A DNA stretch of 14,582 bases from Desulfobacteraceae bacterium (GCA_030615565.1 JAUWZC010000037.1:1-14582), one strand, 5' to 3'; positions 7,315 to 14,283 are shown, counted from the first letter of the stretch. Numbers and translations are program-made. Notes: generated by a model from the letters alone, not told the origin.

Positions 7315-7911
7315 TTAATACCTGAAAACAACTGAATACCAGTCTGTCTCAAAATCCCATAGGGATAGAAAAAAGAGGACATAGTTTAAGTAAAAAGGTA
7401 ATTCAATCTTGTCAAGCTCCGCCTTCATTCGTAACTGATAATGAACTCCTCTTTTAAGCCTATCGAGCCTGATCACCTTTAAGGCAACCACATCCGCCAT
7501 TAATTTTTTCGCACTATCAAAATCCTTAGTTTTTACCTTTTTATTATTTTGTTCTGGCAAAAGAAGACTAAATTCGTTTTTTAGGGTATTGTATTCTATG
7601 GTATGTGTTAACCTAATATCTGCTATCTTGCGATCAAACCATGCACCTCTAATCTCATATAACTTGACGATAAAAGTAAATTTGGTTGAAATCCCATTCA
7701 TAATGGCCATGTTCATCTCTTCGGTAAAACAATCTCTTACATTAAAATAACTAAGTAGATGATCACGTGTGTTTGTGACAATTATATCTGATAAGTGAGC
7801 CTCTTTAGCTGAAGAAATTTCTGGATAGATACAGAAAAAGAGAAAGAAAACTAAAGCACAGATTAAGTGCCTAAAGTGCCTGAAGTTAACTAAAGTGCCT
7901 GAAGTTATCAA
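7315..7911 (-). CDS. DUF4390 family secreted protein with repeat-derived N-terminus
   Basis: A 198-aa protein matching my recollection of DUF4390, a family of unknown function often found just upstream of NtrY-like kinases. After basic residues, a hydrophobic stretch (about 17-31, ICALVFFLFFCIYP) and an SSA-KE junction form a probable Sec signal peptide, so the mature protein should be periplasmic or membrane-attached. The rest is mixed alpha/beta with a hydrophobic LPFYLNYVLFFLSLWDFETDWY end typical of the family. The only standard start in frame is TTG at 7909-7911, directly after an in-frame stop. It lies inside a 19-bp tandem repeat, so residues 1-12 or so are encoded by repeat units. Initiation there may be weak, or an unusual start may be used. 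The 5-nt gap to the kinase suggests a shared signalling role (inference). Confidence 0.82.
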   Translation of the reverse strand: MITSGTLVNFRHFRHLICALVFFLFFCIYPEISSAKEAHLSDIIVTNTRDHLLSYFNVRDCFTEEMNMAIMNGISTKFTFIVKLYEIRGAWFDRKIADIRLTHTIEYNTLKNEFSLLLPEQNNKKVKTKDFDSAKKLMADVVALKVIRLDRLKRGVHYQLRMKAELDKIELPFYLNYVLFFLSLWDFETDWYSVVFRY

Positions 7912-7927
7912 TTAAAGGTGCCTAAAA
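7863..7927. repeat. 19-bp tandem repeat spanning the DUF4390 start
   Basis: Two adjacent units, TAAAGTGCCTGAAGTTAAC (7872-7890) and a copy differing at one position (7891-7909), are flanked by partial units (TTAAGTGCC ending at 7871 and AAAGGTGCC ending at 7922). A 19-bp unit shifts the frame with each added or lost copy, so copy-number change would disconnect the TTG start from the signal peptide. Confidence 0.8.
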
Positions 7928-7967
7928 TTTATATTGAATACAGCCTATAACCTGCAACTAGTCCCCA

Positions 7968-8144
7968 ATTCACAATCCCTAAATTCCTCAATCCTATACC
8001 TCCCATCATAAATCGCAAATAATTTGAGAGATTTTAATAGGCAATCTTATAAGAATATTGGGGATATAATAGAAAAAAGGAGGTATGATTGCAAGATTTA
8101 ATAAATGGGATTGATTTTGAATTACGAATTTAGGGATTGGGAAT
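7968..8144. repeat. Inverted-repeat-bounded element between lpxC and the DUF4390 gene
   Basis: The ends 7968-7985 and 8127-8144 are reverse complements at 17 of 18 positions (ATTCACAATCCCTAAATT on the left). An inner pair, ATACCTCC (7996-8003) and GGAGGTAT (8079-8086), continues the symmetry. The interior is AT-rich and has no reading frame of note. With the hairpin at 8159-8218 and the tandem repeat at 7863-7927 it fills the 310-bp gap, so no extra gene is expected there. It resembles a miniature inverted-repeat element. Confidence 0.7.
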
Positions 8145-8158
8145 AGTAAGAAATATGG

Positions 8159-8218
8159 AGTAAGCAGTAAGCACTAAAGACCTTTTCACTGCCTACTGCT
8201 TACTGCTAGCTGCTTACT
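8159..8218. repeat. AGTAAGCAG word-repeat hairpin downstream of lpxC
   Basis: GCAGTAAGCA (8164-8173) pairs perfectly with TGCTTACTGC (8197-8206), and AGTAAGCAG (8159-8167) has two reverse-complement copies at 8196-8204 and 8210-8218. The block begins 3 bp after the lpxC stop, so it would form a stem-loop at the transcript's lpxC end. No T-run follows on the minus strand; it may attenuate or protect the transcript rather than terminate it. Confidence 0.7.
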
Positions 8219-8221
8219 GTC

Positions 8222-9151
8222 TTAGGCGGGGGCTAAATCAAGTGCTCCGAAGGATGGTATCTTGATACTTTTCCTCCCACACTCTTCTTTATTCTTAAAT
8301 CGTATTACCTCCCAGCACTTTTCTTTCGCCATAAACTGCTTAAGCAATTTTTGGTTCAAAGAATGCCCTGATCTTTCAACCACAAAATGTCCAATTGGTA
8401 CACACCCAATAATAGCTAAATCACCTATGAAATCAAGGAGTTTATGCCTTACAAACTCGTTTTTATACCTTAAACCATCCTCATTTAGAACCCTGAATTC
8501 ATCCACAACAATGGCATTATCCAGTGATCCACCTTTTGCAAGCCCATTACTTCTTAATGTCTGAACATCCCTTAAAAAACCAAATGTCCGTGCCCTACTG
8601 ATTTCATTAACGAAGGTAGATTGTGAAAAGGATATCTCATAGGTTTGGTCTTTAATTAAGGGGTGATTAAAGTCGATTTTATAGGTTATCTTCAACTCAT
8701 TTGCAGGATAGAGATAAACAAATCGATTACCATCTTTAACCTTTACTGATTTCTTCACAAGAAGAAATCTCTTATAATTATTCTGTATGGTAATACCGGC
8801 ATTTTTAAGAAGAAATATAAAGGGGGCAGAACTCCCATCCATAATAGGAATTTCTCCACCATCAATCTGTACTAAAACATTATCTATACCCATGCCAAAA
8901 AAGGCAGCCATAATATGCTCTATTGTAGAAACACTATATCCATTAAAACCAATAGTAGTAGCCATGTTTGTTTCAACTACATTATCAAAAGAGGCCTTGA
9001 CGCTACAGCCAGGTGATATATCAACGCGTTCAAATGTTATACCACTATTTGGTGGCGCAGGTTTTATGGTAAGCCTTACCTTTTTGCCAGAGTGTAGACC
9101 TATCCCTGTGCAACTTATCTCCTCTGCAACTGTCCGTTGTCTTAAATCCAT
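8222..9151 (-). CDS. lpxC: UDP-3-O-acyl-N-acetylglucosamine deacetylase LpxC
   Basis: LpxC is the zinc-dependent cytosolic deacetylase that catalyses the committed step of lipid A synthesis. The protein is 309 aa, normal for the family, and complete. Key residues fall almost exactly where E. coli LpxC has them: catalytic E78 and zinc ligand H79 (STIEHIMAAF), further zinc ligands H236 and D240 (RHKLLDFIGD), and general-acid H263 (SGHSLN). The N-terminal QRTVAEEISCTGIGLHSGKKV is characteristic. A near-consensus sigma-54 promoter lies 66 bp upstream of the ATG. The upstream Shine-Dalgarno is poor. It is probably the first gene of an lpxC-DUF4390-kinase unit, though 310 bp of repeats separates it from the next gene. 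Confidence 0.97.
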   Translation of the reverse strand: MDLRQRTVAEEISCTGIGLHSGKKVRLTIKPAPPNSGITFERVDISPGCSVKASFDNVVETNMATTIGFNGYSVSTIEHIMAAFFGMGIDNVLVQIDGGEIPIMDGSSAPFIFLLKNAGITIQNNYKRFLLVKKSVKVKDGNRFVYLYPANELKITYKIDFNHPLIKDQTYEISFSQSTFVNEISRARTFGFLRDVQTLRSNGLAKGGSLDNAIVVDEFRVLNEDGLRYKNEFVRHKLLDFIGDLAIIGCVPIGHFVVERSGHSLNQKLLKQFMAKEKCWEVIRFKNKEECGRKSIKIPSFGALDLAPA

Positions 9152-9216
9152 AGTAATTACTTTGATAATAAATTAATTTAGAGAAAAAATGTTACTCGGA
9201 AAACATACTAATTCTT

Positions 9217-9232
9217 AGCAAATTATGTGCCA
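9217..9232 (-). promoter_or_regulatory. Candidate sigma-54 promoter of lpxC
   Basis: Read on the minus strand the site is TGGCACATAATTTGCT. It matches the sigma-54 consensus TGGCACG-N4-TTGCW at every defined base except A for G at the seventh position, and the GG and GC doublets have the required spacing. The predicted transcript start is near 9206, giving lpxC a leader of about 55 nt. A sigma-54 promoter needs an enhancer-binding activator; the NtrY-like kinase downstream belongs to a family that often works with such activators. Confidence 0.65.
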
Positions 9233-9269
9233 TTGACTAAAAGGATTATTAAAAAGACAGATTTAGGAG

Positions 9270-9319
9270 GTTAACTGATTGAAATTGATAATGATAATTA
9301 AAATTAAAAGTAAGTTAAC
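9270..9319. promoter_or_regulatory. AT-rich upstream region with a GTTAACT inverted pair, possible activator site
   Basis: GTTAACT (9270-9276) and AGTTAAC (9313-9319) are inverted copies flanking an AT-rich block containing GATAATGATAATTA (9287-9300). It lies about 65-115 bp upstream of the predicted sigma-54 start, where enhancer-binding proteins usually bind. The GATAAT repeats also resemble half of a Fur box. Both readings are weak in such AT-rich DNA. Confidence 0.25.
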
Positions 9320-9342
9320 TATCTACTTCTTTATCTATTTGA

Positions 9343-9360
9343 TGTGTTAATTTTAACACA
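9343..9360. promoter_or_regulatory. Perfect 8-bp-arm palindrome, candidate operator
   Basis: TGTGTTAA and TTAACACA flank a TT centre in the divergent lpxC/mltA gap. The symmetry suits a dimeric regulator. The spacing does not fit the CRP (TGTGA-N6-TCACA) or Rex (TTGTTAA-N4-TTAACAA) consensus, so no regulator is named. Confidence 0.35.
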
Positions 9361-9434
9361 GCTTTTGTGTCTGATTTATACAATTTCATTATTTTGTATA
9401 CTTTTTTTCTTGTATTTAGAAAAGGTTTGAATCT

Positions 9435-9599
9435 AATATTGATAAACTCGTAAAAAATCAAAACTTGGACGGCAAAGTAAAAAGCTCCAAATGCAAGGCT
9501 TGCGAATCTTGAGGAATGAGGCGTACTTACCAGTACACCGCAATGACGAAAGATGAAGCGTAACGCAGCAGTTGGACTTTTTACGAAGCCGTCAATATT
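9435..9599. repeat. 165-bp imperfect palindromic repeat upstream of mltA
   Basis: The outer arms 9435-9459 and 9575-9599 pair at 19 of 25 positions (AATATTGA, then TCGTAAAAA). Further in, GTAAAAAGCTCCAA (from 9477) opposes TTGGACTTTTTAC (9572-9584). The centre is GC-richer than its flanks. The arrangement (TTTTTACGA at both ends, AAGCGTAACGCAGCA inside) resembles dispersed repeats I recall from deltaproteobacterial genomes, but I cannot confirm that here. It ends 6 bp before the mltA start codon and so makes up the entire mltA leader. An open frame crossing it on the minus strand is not considered a gene. Confidence 0.72.
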
Positions 9600-9605
9600 A
9601 AAAAT

Positions 9606-10802
9606 ATGATTCACCGTTACCTTTCAGCATTAATAGTCTTCCTTATTATTGGTGGTTGTTATCCTTTAATCAAAAAGGAGGTTAAGGAACCAGCCGAGGC
9701 CCTTAAAAAGGTAAAATATTTCTGGCCAAAATTCCAGGATGACATGGACATAGATTCCCTTTCATTGGCTATTGAAAGGGATATGCAATACTTGAACCGC
9801 TTAAAAGACGATACAGTTTTTACCTATGGACCTGATACATTTCCTGTTAAACATGTCAGGGAATCTTTAAGAACCTTTATATTAATATTAAAGCGAAGTT
9901 CCGATAGTAAAAAATTTAAAAGAGATTTACGGGAAAAATTTTTTTTATACAAGGCAGCTGGTTTTCAGGGAAGCAAAAAGGTCCTTTTCACTGGATATTT
10001 TGAGCCAATTCTTAATGGAAATCTAGAGCGTGACACTATCCACAGATACCCAATTTACAGAAGGCCAGATGACCTATTGAAAATTGATTTGGGGCTTTTC
10101 CACCCTAAATTTTCCGGACAGCGCATTATGGCCAGGGAAGATGGTCAGAGTCTTATCCCTTATTATACAAGGAAAGATATAGCAGAAGGAAGGGTTTTAG
10201 AAGGGAAAAACCTTGAAATTGCCTGGCTAAGGGATCCTCTCGATGTAGCCATATTACAGATTCAGGGTTCAGGTATGATAAAATTACCCAGCGGGAAGAC
10301 AATCAGGGTTGGTTATAGTGCCACGAACGGGCATCCCTATAAAAGTATAGGCAGATATATGATAGATATGGGATATATCACAGCTGATAATTTATCCCTT
10401 CAGACCATCAGGTCTTATATAAAGCAAAATCCGGACATTAAAGATGAAATATTGAATTATAATCCATCTTATGTCTTTTTCCGATTACTTGATAGCGGGC
10501 CCCTTGGTAATATCGGTGTTCCTTTAACACCTGGACGGTCTTTAGCCGTTGACGATAGGTTGTTTCCAAAAGGAGCCCTGGTGTATATTCGCTGCCAGAA
10601 ACCCATTATGGGAAAAGATGGAAATATAACTGGATGGGTTCCTTTTTCAAGATTTCTCTTAAATCAAGATACCGGAGGGGTCATAAAAGGTGCAGGCCGA
10701 GCAGATATTTTTTGGGGTAGTGACCCATATGCGGAATTAGCTGCAGGCAATCTTAAACATAATGGAGAGATGTACTTTTTAGTTGAAAAACCAGATACCT
10801 AA
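9606..10802 (+). CDS. mltA: Membrane-bound lytic murein transglycosylase A (lipoprotein)
   Basis: MltA cleaves the MurNAc-GlcNAc bond of peptidoglycan with formation of 1,6-anhydroMurNAc, acting from the inner face of the outer membrane. The 398-aa protein begins with a lipoprotein signal peptide whose lipobox is LIIGGC (lipidated C18). The MltA core starts at about residue 125 (VLFTGYFEPILNGN). The C-terminal 3D domain has DSGPLGNIGVPLTPGRSLAVDDRLFPKG (296-323) and ends in NQDTGGVIKGAGRADIFWG (353-371), in which D355 and D367 are the conserved aspartates; one corresponds to the family's catalytic Asp. The protein is intact. It is divergent from lpxC and convergent with glyS. There is no clear Shine-Dalgarno, and the whole leader is a repeat. 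No in-frame alternative start preserves the signal peptide. Confidence 0.95.
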   Translation: MIHRYLSALIVFLIIGGCYPLIKKEVKEPAEALKKVKYFWPKFQDDMDIDSLSLAIERDMQYLNRLKDDTVFTYGPDTFPVKHVRESLRTFILILKRSSDSKKFKRDLREKFFLYKAAGFQGSKKVLFTGYFEPILNGNLERDTIHRYPIYRRPDDLLKIDLGLFHPKFSGQRIMAREDGQSLIPYYTRKDIAEGRVLEGKNLEIAWLRDPLDVAILQIQGSGMIKLPSGKTIRVGYSATNGHPYKSIGRYMIDMGYITADNLSLQTIRSYIKQNPDIKDEILNYNPSYVFFRLLDSGPLGNIGVPLTPGRSLAVDDRLFPKGALVYIRCQKPIMGKDGNITGWVPFSRFLLNQDTGGVIKGAGRADIFWGSDPYAELAAGNLKHNGEMYFLVEKPDT

Positions 10803-10837
10803 AATCGTAACTACTTAGCCACTAAGGCACCAAGCCC

Positions 10838-10933
10838 GCCCTGGCGCAAGCGCCTGAATATCATATGAGTGCTGAATTATTTATCAGATGAATTCTATAT
10901 ATAAATTCATTGTAAACCAGGTCTGGGCCAGGG
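10838..10933 (+). repeat. Composite ~97-bp repeat, copy B
   Basis: The left end is GCCCTGGCGC (10838-10847) and the right end is CCAGGTCTGGGCCAGGG (10917-10933), the latter identical to copy A over all 17 bases. The interior is AT-rich (GAATTATTTATCAGATGAATTC and similar) and unlike copies A and C. It starts 35 bp after the mltA stop. Confidence 0.65.
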
Positions 10934-10941
10934 ACACAAAA

Positions 10942-10978
10942 CAATTGAAAATTGAAAATTGCAAACTGACAATTGGAA
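10942..10978. repeat. AATTGAAA word-repeat patch
   Basis: CAATTGAAAATTGAAAATTG is followed by CAAACTGACAATTGGAATTGG. The words repeat in tandem, with CAATTG at both ends. The 12-mer AATTGAAAATTG also occurs in the last codons of waaF (reverse strand, near 1150-1163). No function is inferred. Confidence 0.5.
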
Positions 10979-10984
10979 TTGGTG

Positions 10985-11026
10985 CCCGCCCTCCCCGTCC
11001 CGAGACCGGTACGGGATCGGGAGGCG
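10985..11026. repeat. GC-rich palindrome in the mltA/glyS gap (CCCGTCCCG type)
   Basis: CTCCCCGTCCCG on the left faces CGGGATCGGGAG on the right, around GAGACCGGTA. The CCGTCCCG arm is shared with the elements inside waaA, making this a likely intergenic relative. The block stands out sharply from its AT-rich surroundings. Confidence 0.6.
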
Positions 11027-11106
11027 CGATATGATTGTAATAAGCTATTAATTCTTTTATATTAAAGAGGCGGTGCTATAAAAACTCAGTCATTACATGC
11101 CAGCCT

Positions 11107-11218
11107 GCCCTGGCGCAACTTGGCTGGAACACTATAGAGGAACTGTAATACTTCGGGTGTATAATCCATAGAACTCAGCCCTTGCATGCCAGGTCTGAGC
11201 TAGGGGTCTGGGCCAGGG
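11107..11218 (+). repeat. Composite ~97-bp repeat, copy C, with duplicated right end
   Basis: The left end is GCCCTGGCGC (11107-11116). The right end occurs twice: a degenerate CCAGGTCTGAGCTAGGG (11189-11205), then GGTCTGGGCCAGGG (11205-11218). A 21-bp direct repeat (11083-11103 and 11172-11192, 18 of 21 identical, beginning AACTCAG and ending CATGCCAG) brackets the body, suggesting insertion into, or slippage within, an older repeat. Confidence 0.6.
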
Positions 11219-11230
11219 ACTTCGTGTCTT

Positions 11231-11256
11231 TCCCCGCCCCGTTCCGGGTCGGGGGT
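11231..11256. repeat. GC-rich palindrome just downstream of glyS
   Basis: CCCCG (11232-11236) and CGGGG close a stem with a CCCCGTTCCGGG-like centre, about 20 bp beyond the glyS stop. On the minus strand an A-rich rather than T-rich tract precedes it, and no T-run follows, so it is listed as a repeat rather than a terminator. Confidence 0.5.
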
Positions 11257-11274
11257 GGCATAAAAACTTTAATA

Positions 11275-13347
11275 CTAAATAGAAAATTTCGAAAAATCAG
11301 CTACTTGAAGAAAAAAAATATTTAACTCCTTTAATATTCCAAGCCTGTTTTCTCTTACCCTTCTATCTTCTGCCATGACCATTACTTCAGAAAAAAATTC
11401 ATCCACTGGCTTACTTAACCTAGACATTACATTCAAGGCCTCAAAGTAATTTTCTCTATCTATCTCCTTTTTTGCTTCGTCTTTTACTAACTGAAATTTT
11501 TTCCATAAACCTTCTTCACTGTTATGCTCAAAGAGATCAGGATTCACCCTATAAGTTTCTTTAAAACCCTTTCCTATGTTAATAATCCGTTTAAACGCTA
11601 TAGCTAGCATTTCAAAATCTTTAGAAATGTCTCGAAATCTTCTTAATCCTTTAATTTTTTTCTCTACTTGATGTAGAAAATTAAAATCGATAGAAATTAT
11701 CGCCTCTATAAAATCCTGAGTAATGCCTTCAGATAATAATAAATTCTTAAAGCGATCCTTTATAAAATTAATTACCTTATCTGCAACCTCTTTTAGGTCA
11801 AATGAAATAGTTTCATGCATAATAGAGGCTGATTTATTAATGAGATCCTGAAAGGAAATAGCAATCTTTTTATCTCTCACTATCCTGATAATAGCCAGAG
11901 CCTGCCTCCTGAGCGCATAGGGGTCGGCTGTTCCGTCAGGCTCGAGGCCCAGCGTAAAAAACCCTACAATGGTATCAAGCCTATCAGCTATGCCAACAAT
12001 TGACCCAATATAAGATTCAGGAAGTTTAGATTCTGCTTGAACAGGTAAATAATGATCTGAAATAGCTAGACAGATATCTTCCGGATAACCGTCCAGTCGG
12101 GCATATTCTTTCCCTATTATACCCTGAAGGGAGGGAAACTCCATGACCATCTCGGTAACCAGATCACATTTACATAGCTTAGCTGTAAGTCTGATATCAT
12201 TTATCTTTTCTGGAGCTATATGTTCAGCTAAGTATTCGGCTAATTTAGTAAAACGTTGTACCTTTTCAAAGGAGGACCCTAACTCGGCCTGATAGATAAC
12301 TGTTTTCAAATCCTCCAGCCTATCCTCAAGGCGACTTTTTCTGTCCTCTTTAAAAAAGAAATTTGCATCAGCCAACCTTGCCTGCAAAACTCTTTCATGC
12401 CCTTTTCTAACAATAGATTCATCCCTTGCAATCGTATTGTTAACAGCCACAAAATTTGGCATCAAATGCCCCTCTTGGTCCCGAATAGAAAAATATCTCT
12501 GATGCTCTTTCATTGATGCTATGAGAATAGGATCAGGGAGATTAAGAAATGCCTTATCAAAACCACCACAAATGGCAGATGGGAACTCTACCATATTGGC
12601 CACTGTGGATAATAATTCAGGGTCTCTCACGGGTATGCCCGATACCATTTTAGCTACTGTGATGACAGCTTTTTCCACCTCCTCTTCTCTATCTTTTTGA
12701 TCAATAATTACAGAACTTTCTTTCATTTTTCGTAGATAATCTTTAAAATCGTCTATTTCCATAATTTGGGGTGTCATAAACCTGTGACCTCTGGTTTTAT
12801 TCCCGCTCTTCACACCAGCTACTTCAAAGGGAATAATCTTACCGTTAAAAAGTGCAAGTACCCAGTGGATAGGCCGAACAAAAGAAAACTCTTCACTCCC
12901 CCAACGCATTGACTTTGGCCAGGGAATATTCGCTATTAATTCTGGCAACATCTCGGATAGGATATCTATTGTGAGCCTCCCTGGCATTTTGCGCTTAATA
13001 TAGAGGTACTCACCTTTTGGTGTTTCCAATAATTGTAGCTCATCAACAGATACTCCCTGTTTTTTAGCAAAACCAAATGCTGCCTTTGTGGGGTTTCCTT
13101 CTTCATCAAATGCAGCCTTTTTAGGAGGCCCTGTTATCTCCTGGATCATATCTTCCTGTTTACTGGCAATGGCTTTGCCGATTAAAACCAGTCGCCTTGG
13201 AGTTCCGTAGGTATGAAGGCCTCCCTCCATCTCGATTCGGTTATCTTTTAAATAAGATTCTGCCAGTAATCTAAGCCCTTTTAGACCATTCTCAAGATAG
13301 TCTGAGGGGATCTCTTCTGTGCCTATTTCCAAAAGCAACTCACTCAT
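11275..13347 (-). CDS. glyS: Glycyl-tRNA synthetase beta subunit
   Basis: This is the beta subunit of the bacterial alpha2beta2 glycyl-tRNA synthetase. It supplies tRNA recognition and is needed with GlyQ for charging tRNA-Gly. At 690 aa it has normal length. The N-terminus SELLLEIGTEEIPSDYL is diagnostic, followed by TYGTPRRLVL, TGPPKKAAFDEEGNPTKAAFGFAKKQG, MRWGSEEFSFVRPIHW and KEHQRYF. An HD-like segment with GIADRLDTIVGFF and PTGTADPYALRRQ-type GTADPYALRRQALAI lies in the middle. The C-terminal part is the anticodon-binding-like domain with FFSEVMVM. The ATG at 13347 follows an AAAGAGA purine run and matches the family start. It lies 38 bp downstream of glyQ, in one transcription unit. No repeat insertions are seen, unlike in waaA. 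Confidence 0.97.
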   Translation of the reverse strand: MSELLLEIGTEEIPSDYLENGLKGLRLLAESYLKDNRIEMEGGLHTYGTPRRLVLIGKAIASKQEDMIQEITGPPKKAAFDEEGNPTKAAFGFAKKQGVSVDELQLLETPKGEYLYIKRKMPGRLTIDILSEMLPELIANIPWPKSMRWGSEEFSFVRPIHWVLALFNGKIIPFEVAGVKSGNKTRGHRFMTPQIMEIDDFKDYLRKMKESSVIIDQKDREEEVEKAVITVAKMVSGIPVRDPELLSTVANMVEFPSAICGGFDKAFLNLPDPILIASMKEHQRYFSIRDQEGHLMPNFVAVNNTIARDESIVRKGHERVLQARLADANFFFKEDRKSRLEDRLEDLKTVIYQAELGSSFEKVQRFTKLAEYLAEHIAPEKINDIRLTAKLCKCDLVTEMVMEFPSLQGIIGKEYARLDGYPEDICLAISDHYLPVQAESKLPESYIGSIVGIADRLDTIVGFFTLGLEPDGTADPYALRRQALAIIRIVRDKKIAISFQDLINKSASIMHETISFDLKEVADKVINFIKDRFKNLLLSEGITQDFIEAIISIDFNFLHQVEKKIKGLRRFRDISKDFEMLAIAFKRIINIGKGFKETYRVNPDLFEHNSEEGLWKKFQLVKDEAKKEIDRENYFEALNVMSRLSKPVDEFFSEVMVMAEDRRVRENRLGILKELNIFFLQVADFSKFSI

Positions 13348-13385
13348 TCTCTTTTATATACCTTTATCAGTTTCTCTCTGATCCT

Positions 13386-14258
13386 TTATTGTTTTCCAAT
13401 CAGTGGAAAGCCCATCTCTTCTCTCTGCTTTAGATAATTTTTTGCTACTAAACTAGCCAATTCCCTAATCCTTCCAATGAAAGATGTTCTTTCTGTAACG
13501 CTGATAGCTCCTCTTGCTTCAAGGATATTAAAGATATGGGAACATTTGAGGCAATAATCATATGCTGGCAGGACAATCCCTTTTTCGCTAATTTTGAGGG
13601 ATTCCTGCTCACACATATCAAACATTTTTAAAAGCATCTCCACATCAGCAATTTCAAAACAATATACAGAGTTTTCCCATTCCCCTTTTTTATGAACATC
13701 TCCGTAAGTAACATTTTCATTCCATATAAGATCATAAACGCTCTCTTTTTCCTGCAAATACATAGCGATTCTTTCCAGGCCATAGGTTATTTCCACAGAA
13801 ATTGGATCAAGACGGATGCCGCCTGCCTGTTGAAAATAGGTAAACTGGGTGATTTCCATGCCATCCAGCCACACCTCCCACCCAAGTCCTGATGCACCAA
13901 GTGTGGGGGATTCCCAATCATCCTCCACAAATCGGATATCATGATCTAGTGGATCTATTCCTAGGGTCCGTAAACTTTCGAGATAAATCTCCTGAATTTC
14001 AATAGGGGAAGGTTTAATAATCACCTGATACTGGTAATAATGCCCCAGACGGTTGGGATTCTCTCCATACCTGCCATCGGTGGGGCGCCTGGAAGGCTCA
14101 ACATAGGCAACAGACCAAGGCTCAGGACCTAATGCCCTTAAAAGAGTAGCTGGGTTAAAGGTCCCTGCCCCAACCTCCAAGTCATAAGGCTGTTGGATCA
14201 GACATCCCCTGTCTGACCAGAATCTCTCAAAAGCAATGATTAATTCCTGAAATGTCAT
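13386..14258 (-). CDS. glyQ: Glycyl-tRNA synthetase alpha subunit
   Basis: This is the catalytic alpha subunit of alpha2beta2 glycyl-tRNA synthetase; it forms glycyl-adenylate and pairs with GlyS. Characteristic stretches are [86 protein letters not shown] and [13 protein letters not shown] place the start at the ATG of 14256-14258 (290 aa) rather than the GTG at 14265-14267: GGAG (complement of 14267-14270) stands 8 nt before the ATG, while it overlaps the GTG and could not serve it. The gene follows recO with a 151-bp gap containing inverted word repeats, a gene order common in this bacterial group. Confidence 0.97.
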   Translation of the reverse strand: MTFQELIIAFERFWSDRGCLIQQPYDLEVGAGTFNPATLLRALGPEPWSVAYVEPSRRPTDGRYGENPNRLGHYYQYQVIIKPSPIEIQEIYLESLRTLGIDPLDHDIRFVEDDWESPTLGASGLGWEVWLDGMEITQFTYFQQAGGIRLDPISVEITYGLERIAMYLQEKESVYDLIWNENVTYGDVHKKGEWENSVYCFEIADVEMLLKMFDMCEQESLKISEKGIVLPAYDYCLKCSHIFNILEARGAISVTERTSFIGRIRELASLVAKNYLKQREEMGFPLIGKQ

Positions 14259-14266
14259 AAAGGTCA

Positions 14267-14270
14267 CTCC
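14267..14270 (-). promoter_or_regulatory. Ribosome-binding site that decides the glyQ start
   Basis: GGAG on the minus strand lies 8 nt upstream of the ATG at 14258. It overlaps the upstream in-frame GTG, which argues that the GTG is not used. Confidence 0.75.
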
Positions 14271-14283
14271 ACGTTTATTGTTG

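Noticed and set aside
8079..8089. GGAGGTATG as ribosome-binding site and start of a small plus-strand gene
   Set aside because: The spacing between the purine run and ATG is too short, and the frame after it gives no recognisable protein. It is one arm of the inner inverted pair of the element at 7968-8144.
8787..9176. Plus-strand open frame of 129 codons
   Set aside because: It is antisense to the conserved N-terminal half of lpxC and crosses its start; shadow frame.
9287..9305. Fur box (GATAATGATAAT followed by a degraded third hexamer)
   Set aside because: Only the first two hexamers fit and the surroundings are nearly pure A and T, so chance is likely. It is mentioned only as part of the upstream region.
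9315..9614. Open frame of 99 codons on the minus strand between lpxC and mltA
   Set aside because: Most of it is a translation of the imperfect palindrome at 9435-9599, its start overlaps the mltA start on the opposite strand, and its composition is not protein-like. It is better explained as repeat.
10838..11258. CRISPR array or integron-like array
   Set aside because: Repeats are few, irregularly spaced and of several families, and no cas or integrase gene lies nearby.
14265..14267. GTG as the glyQ start
   Set aside because: The only good Shine-Dalgarno (GGAG) overlaps it and is correctly spaced for the ATG nine bases downstream.
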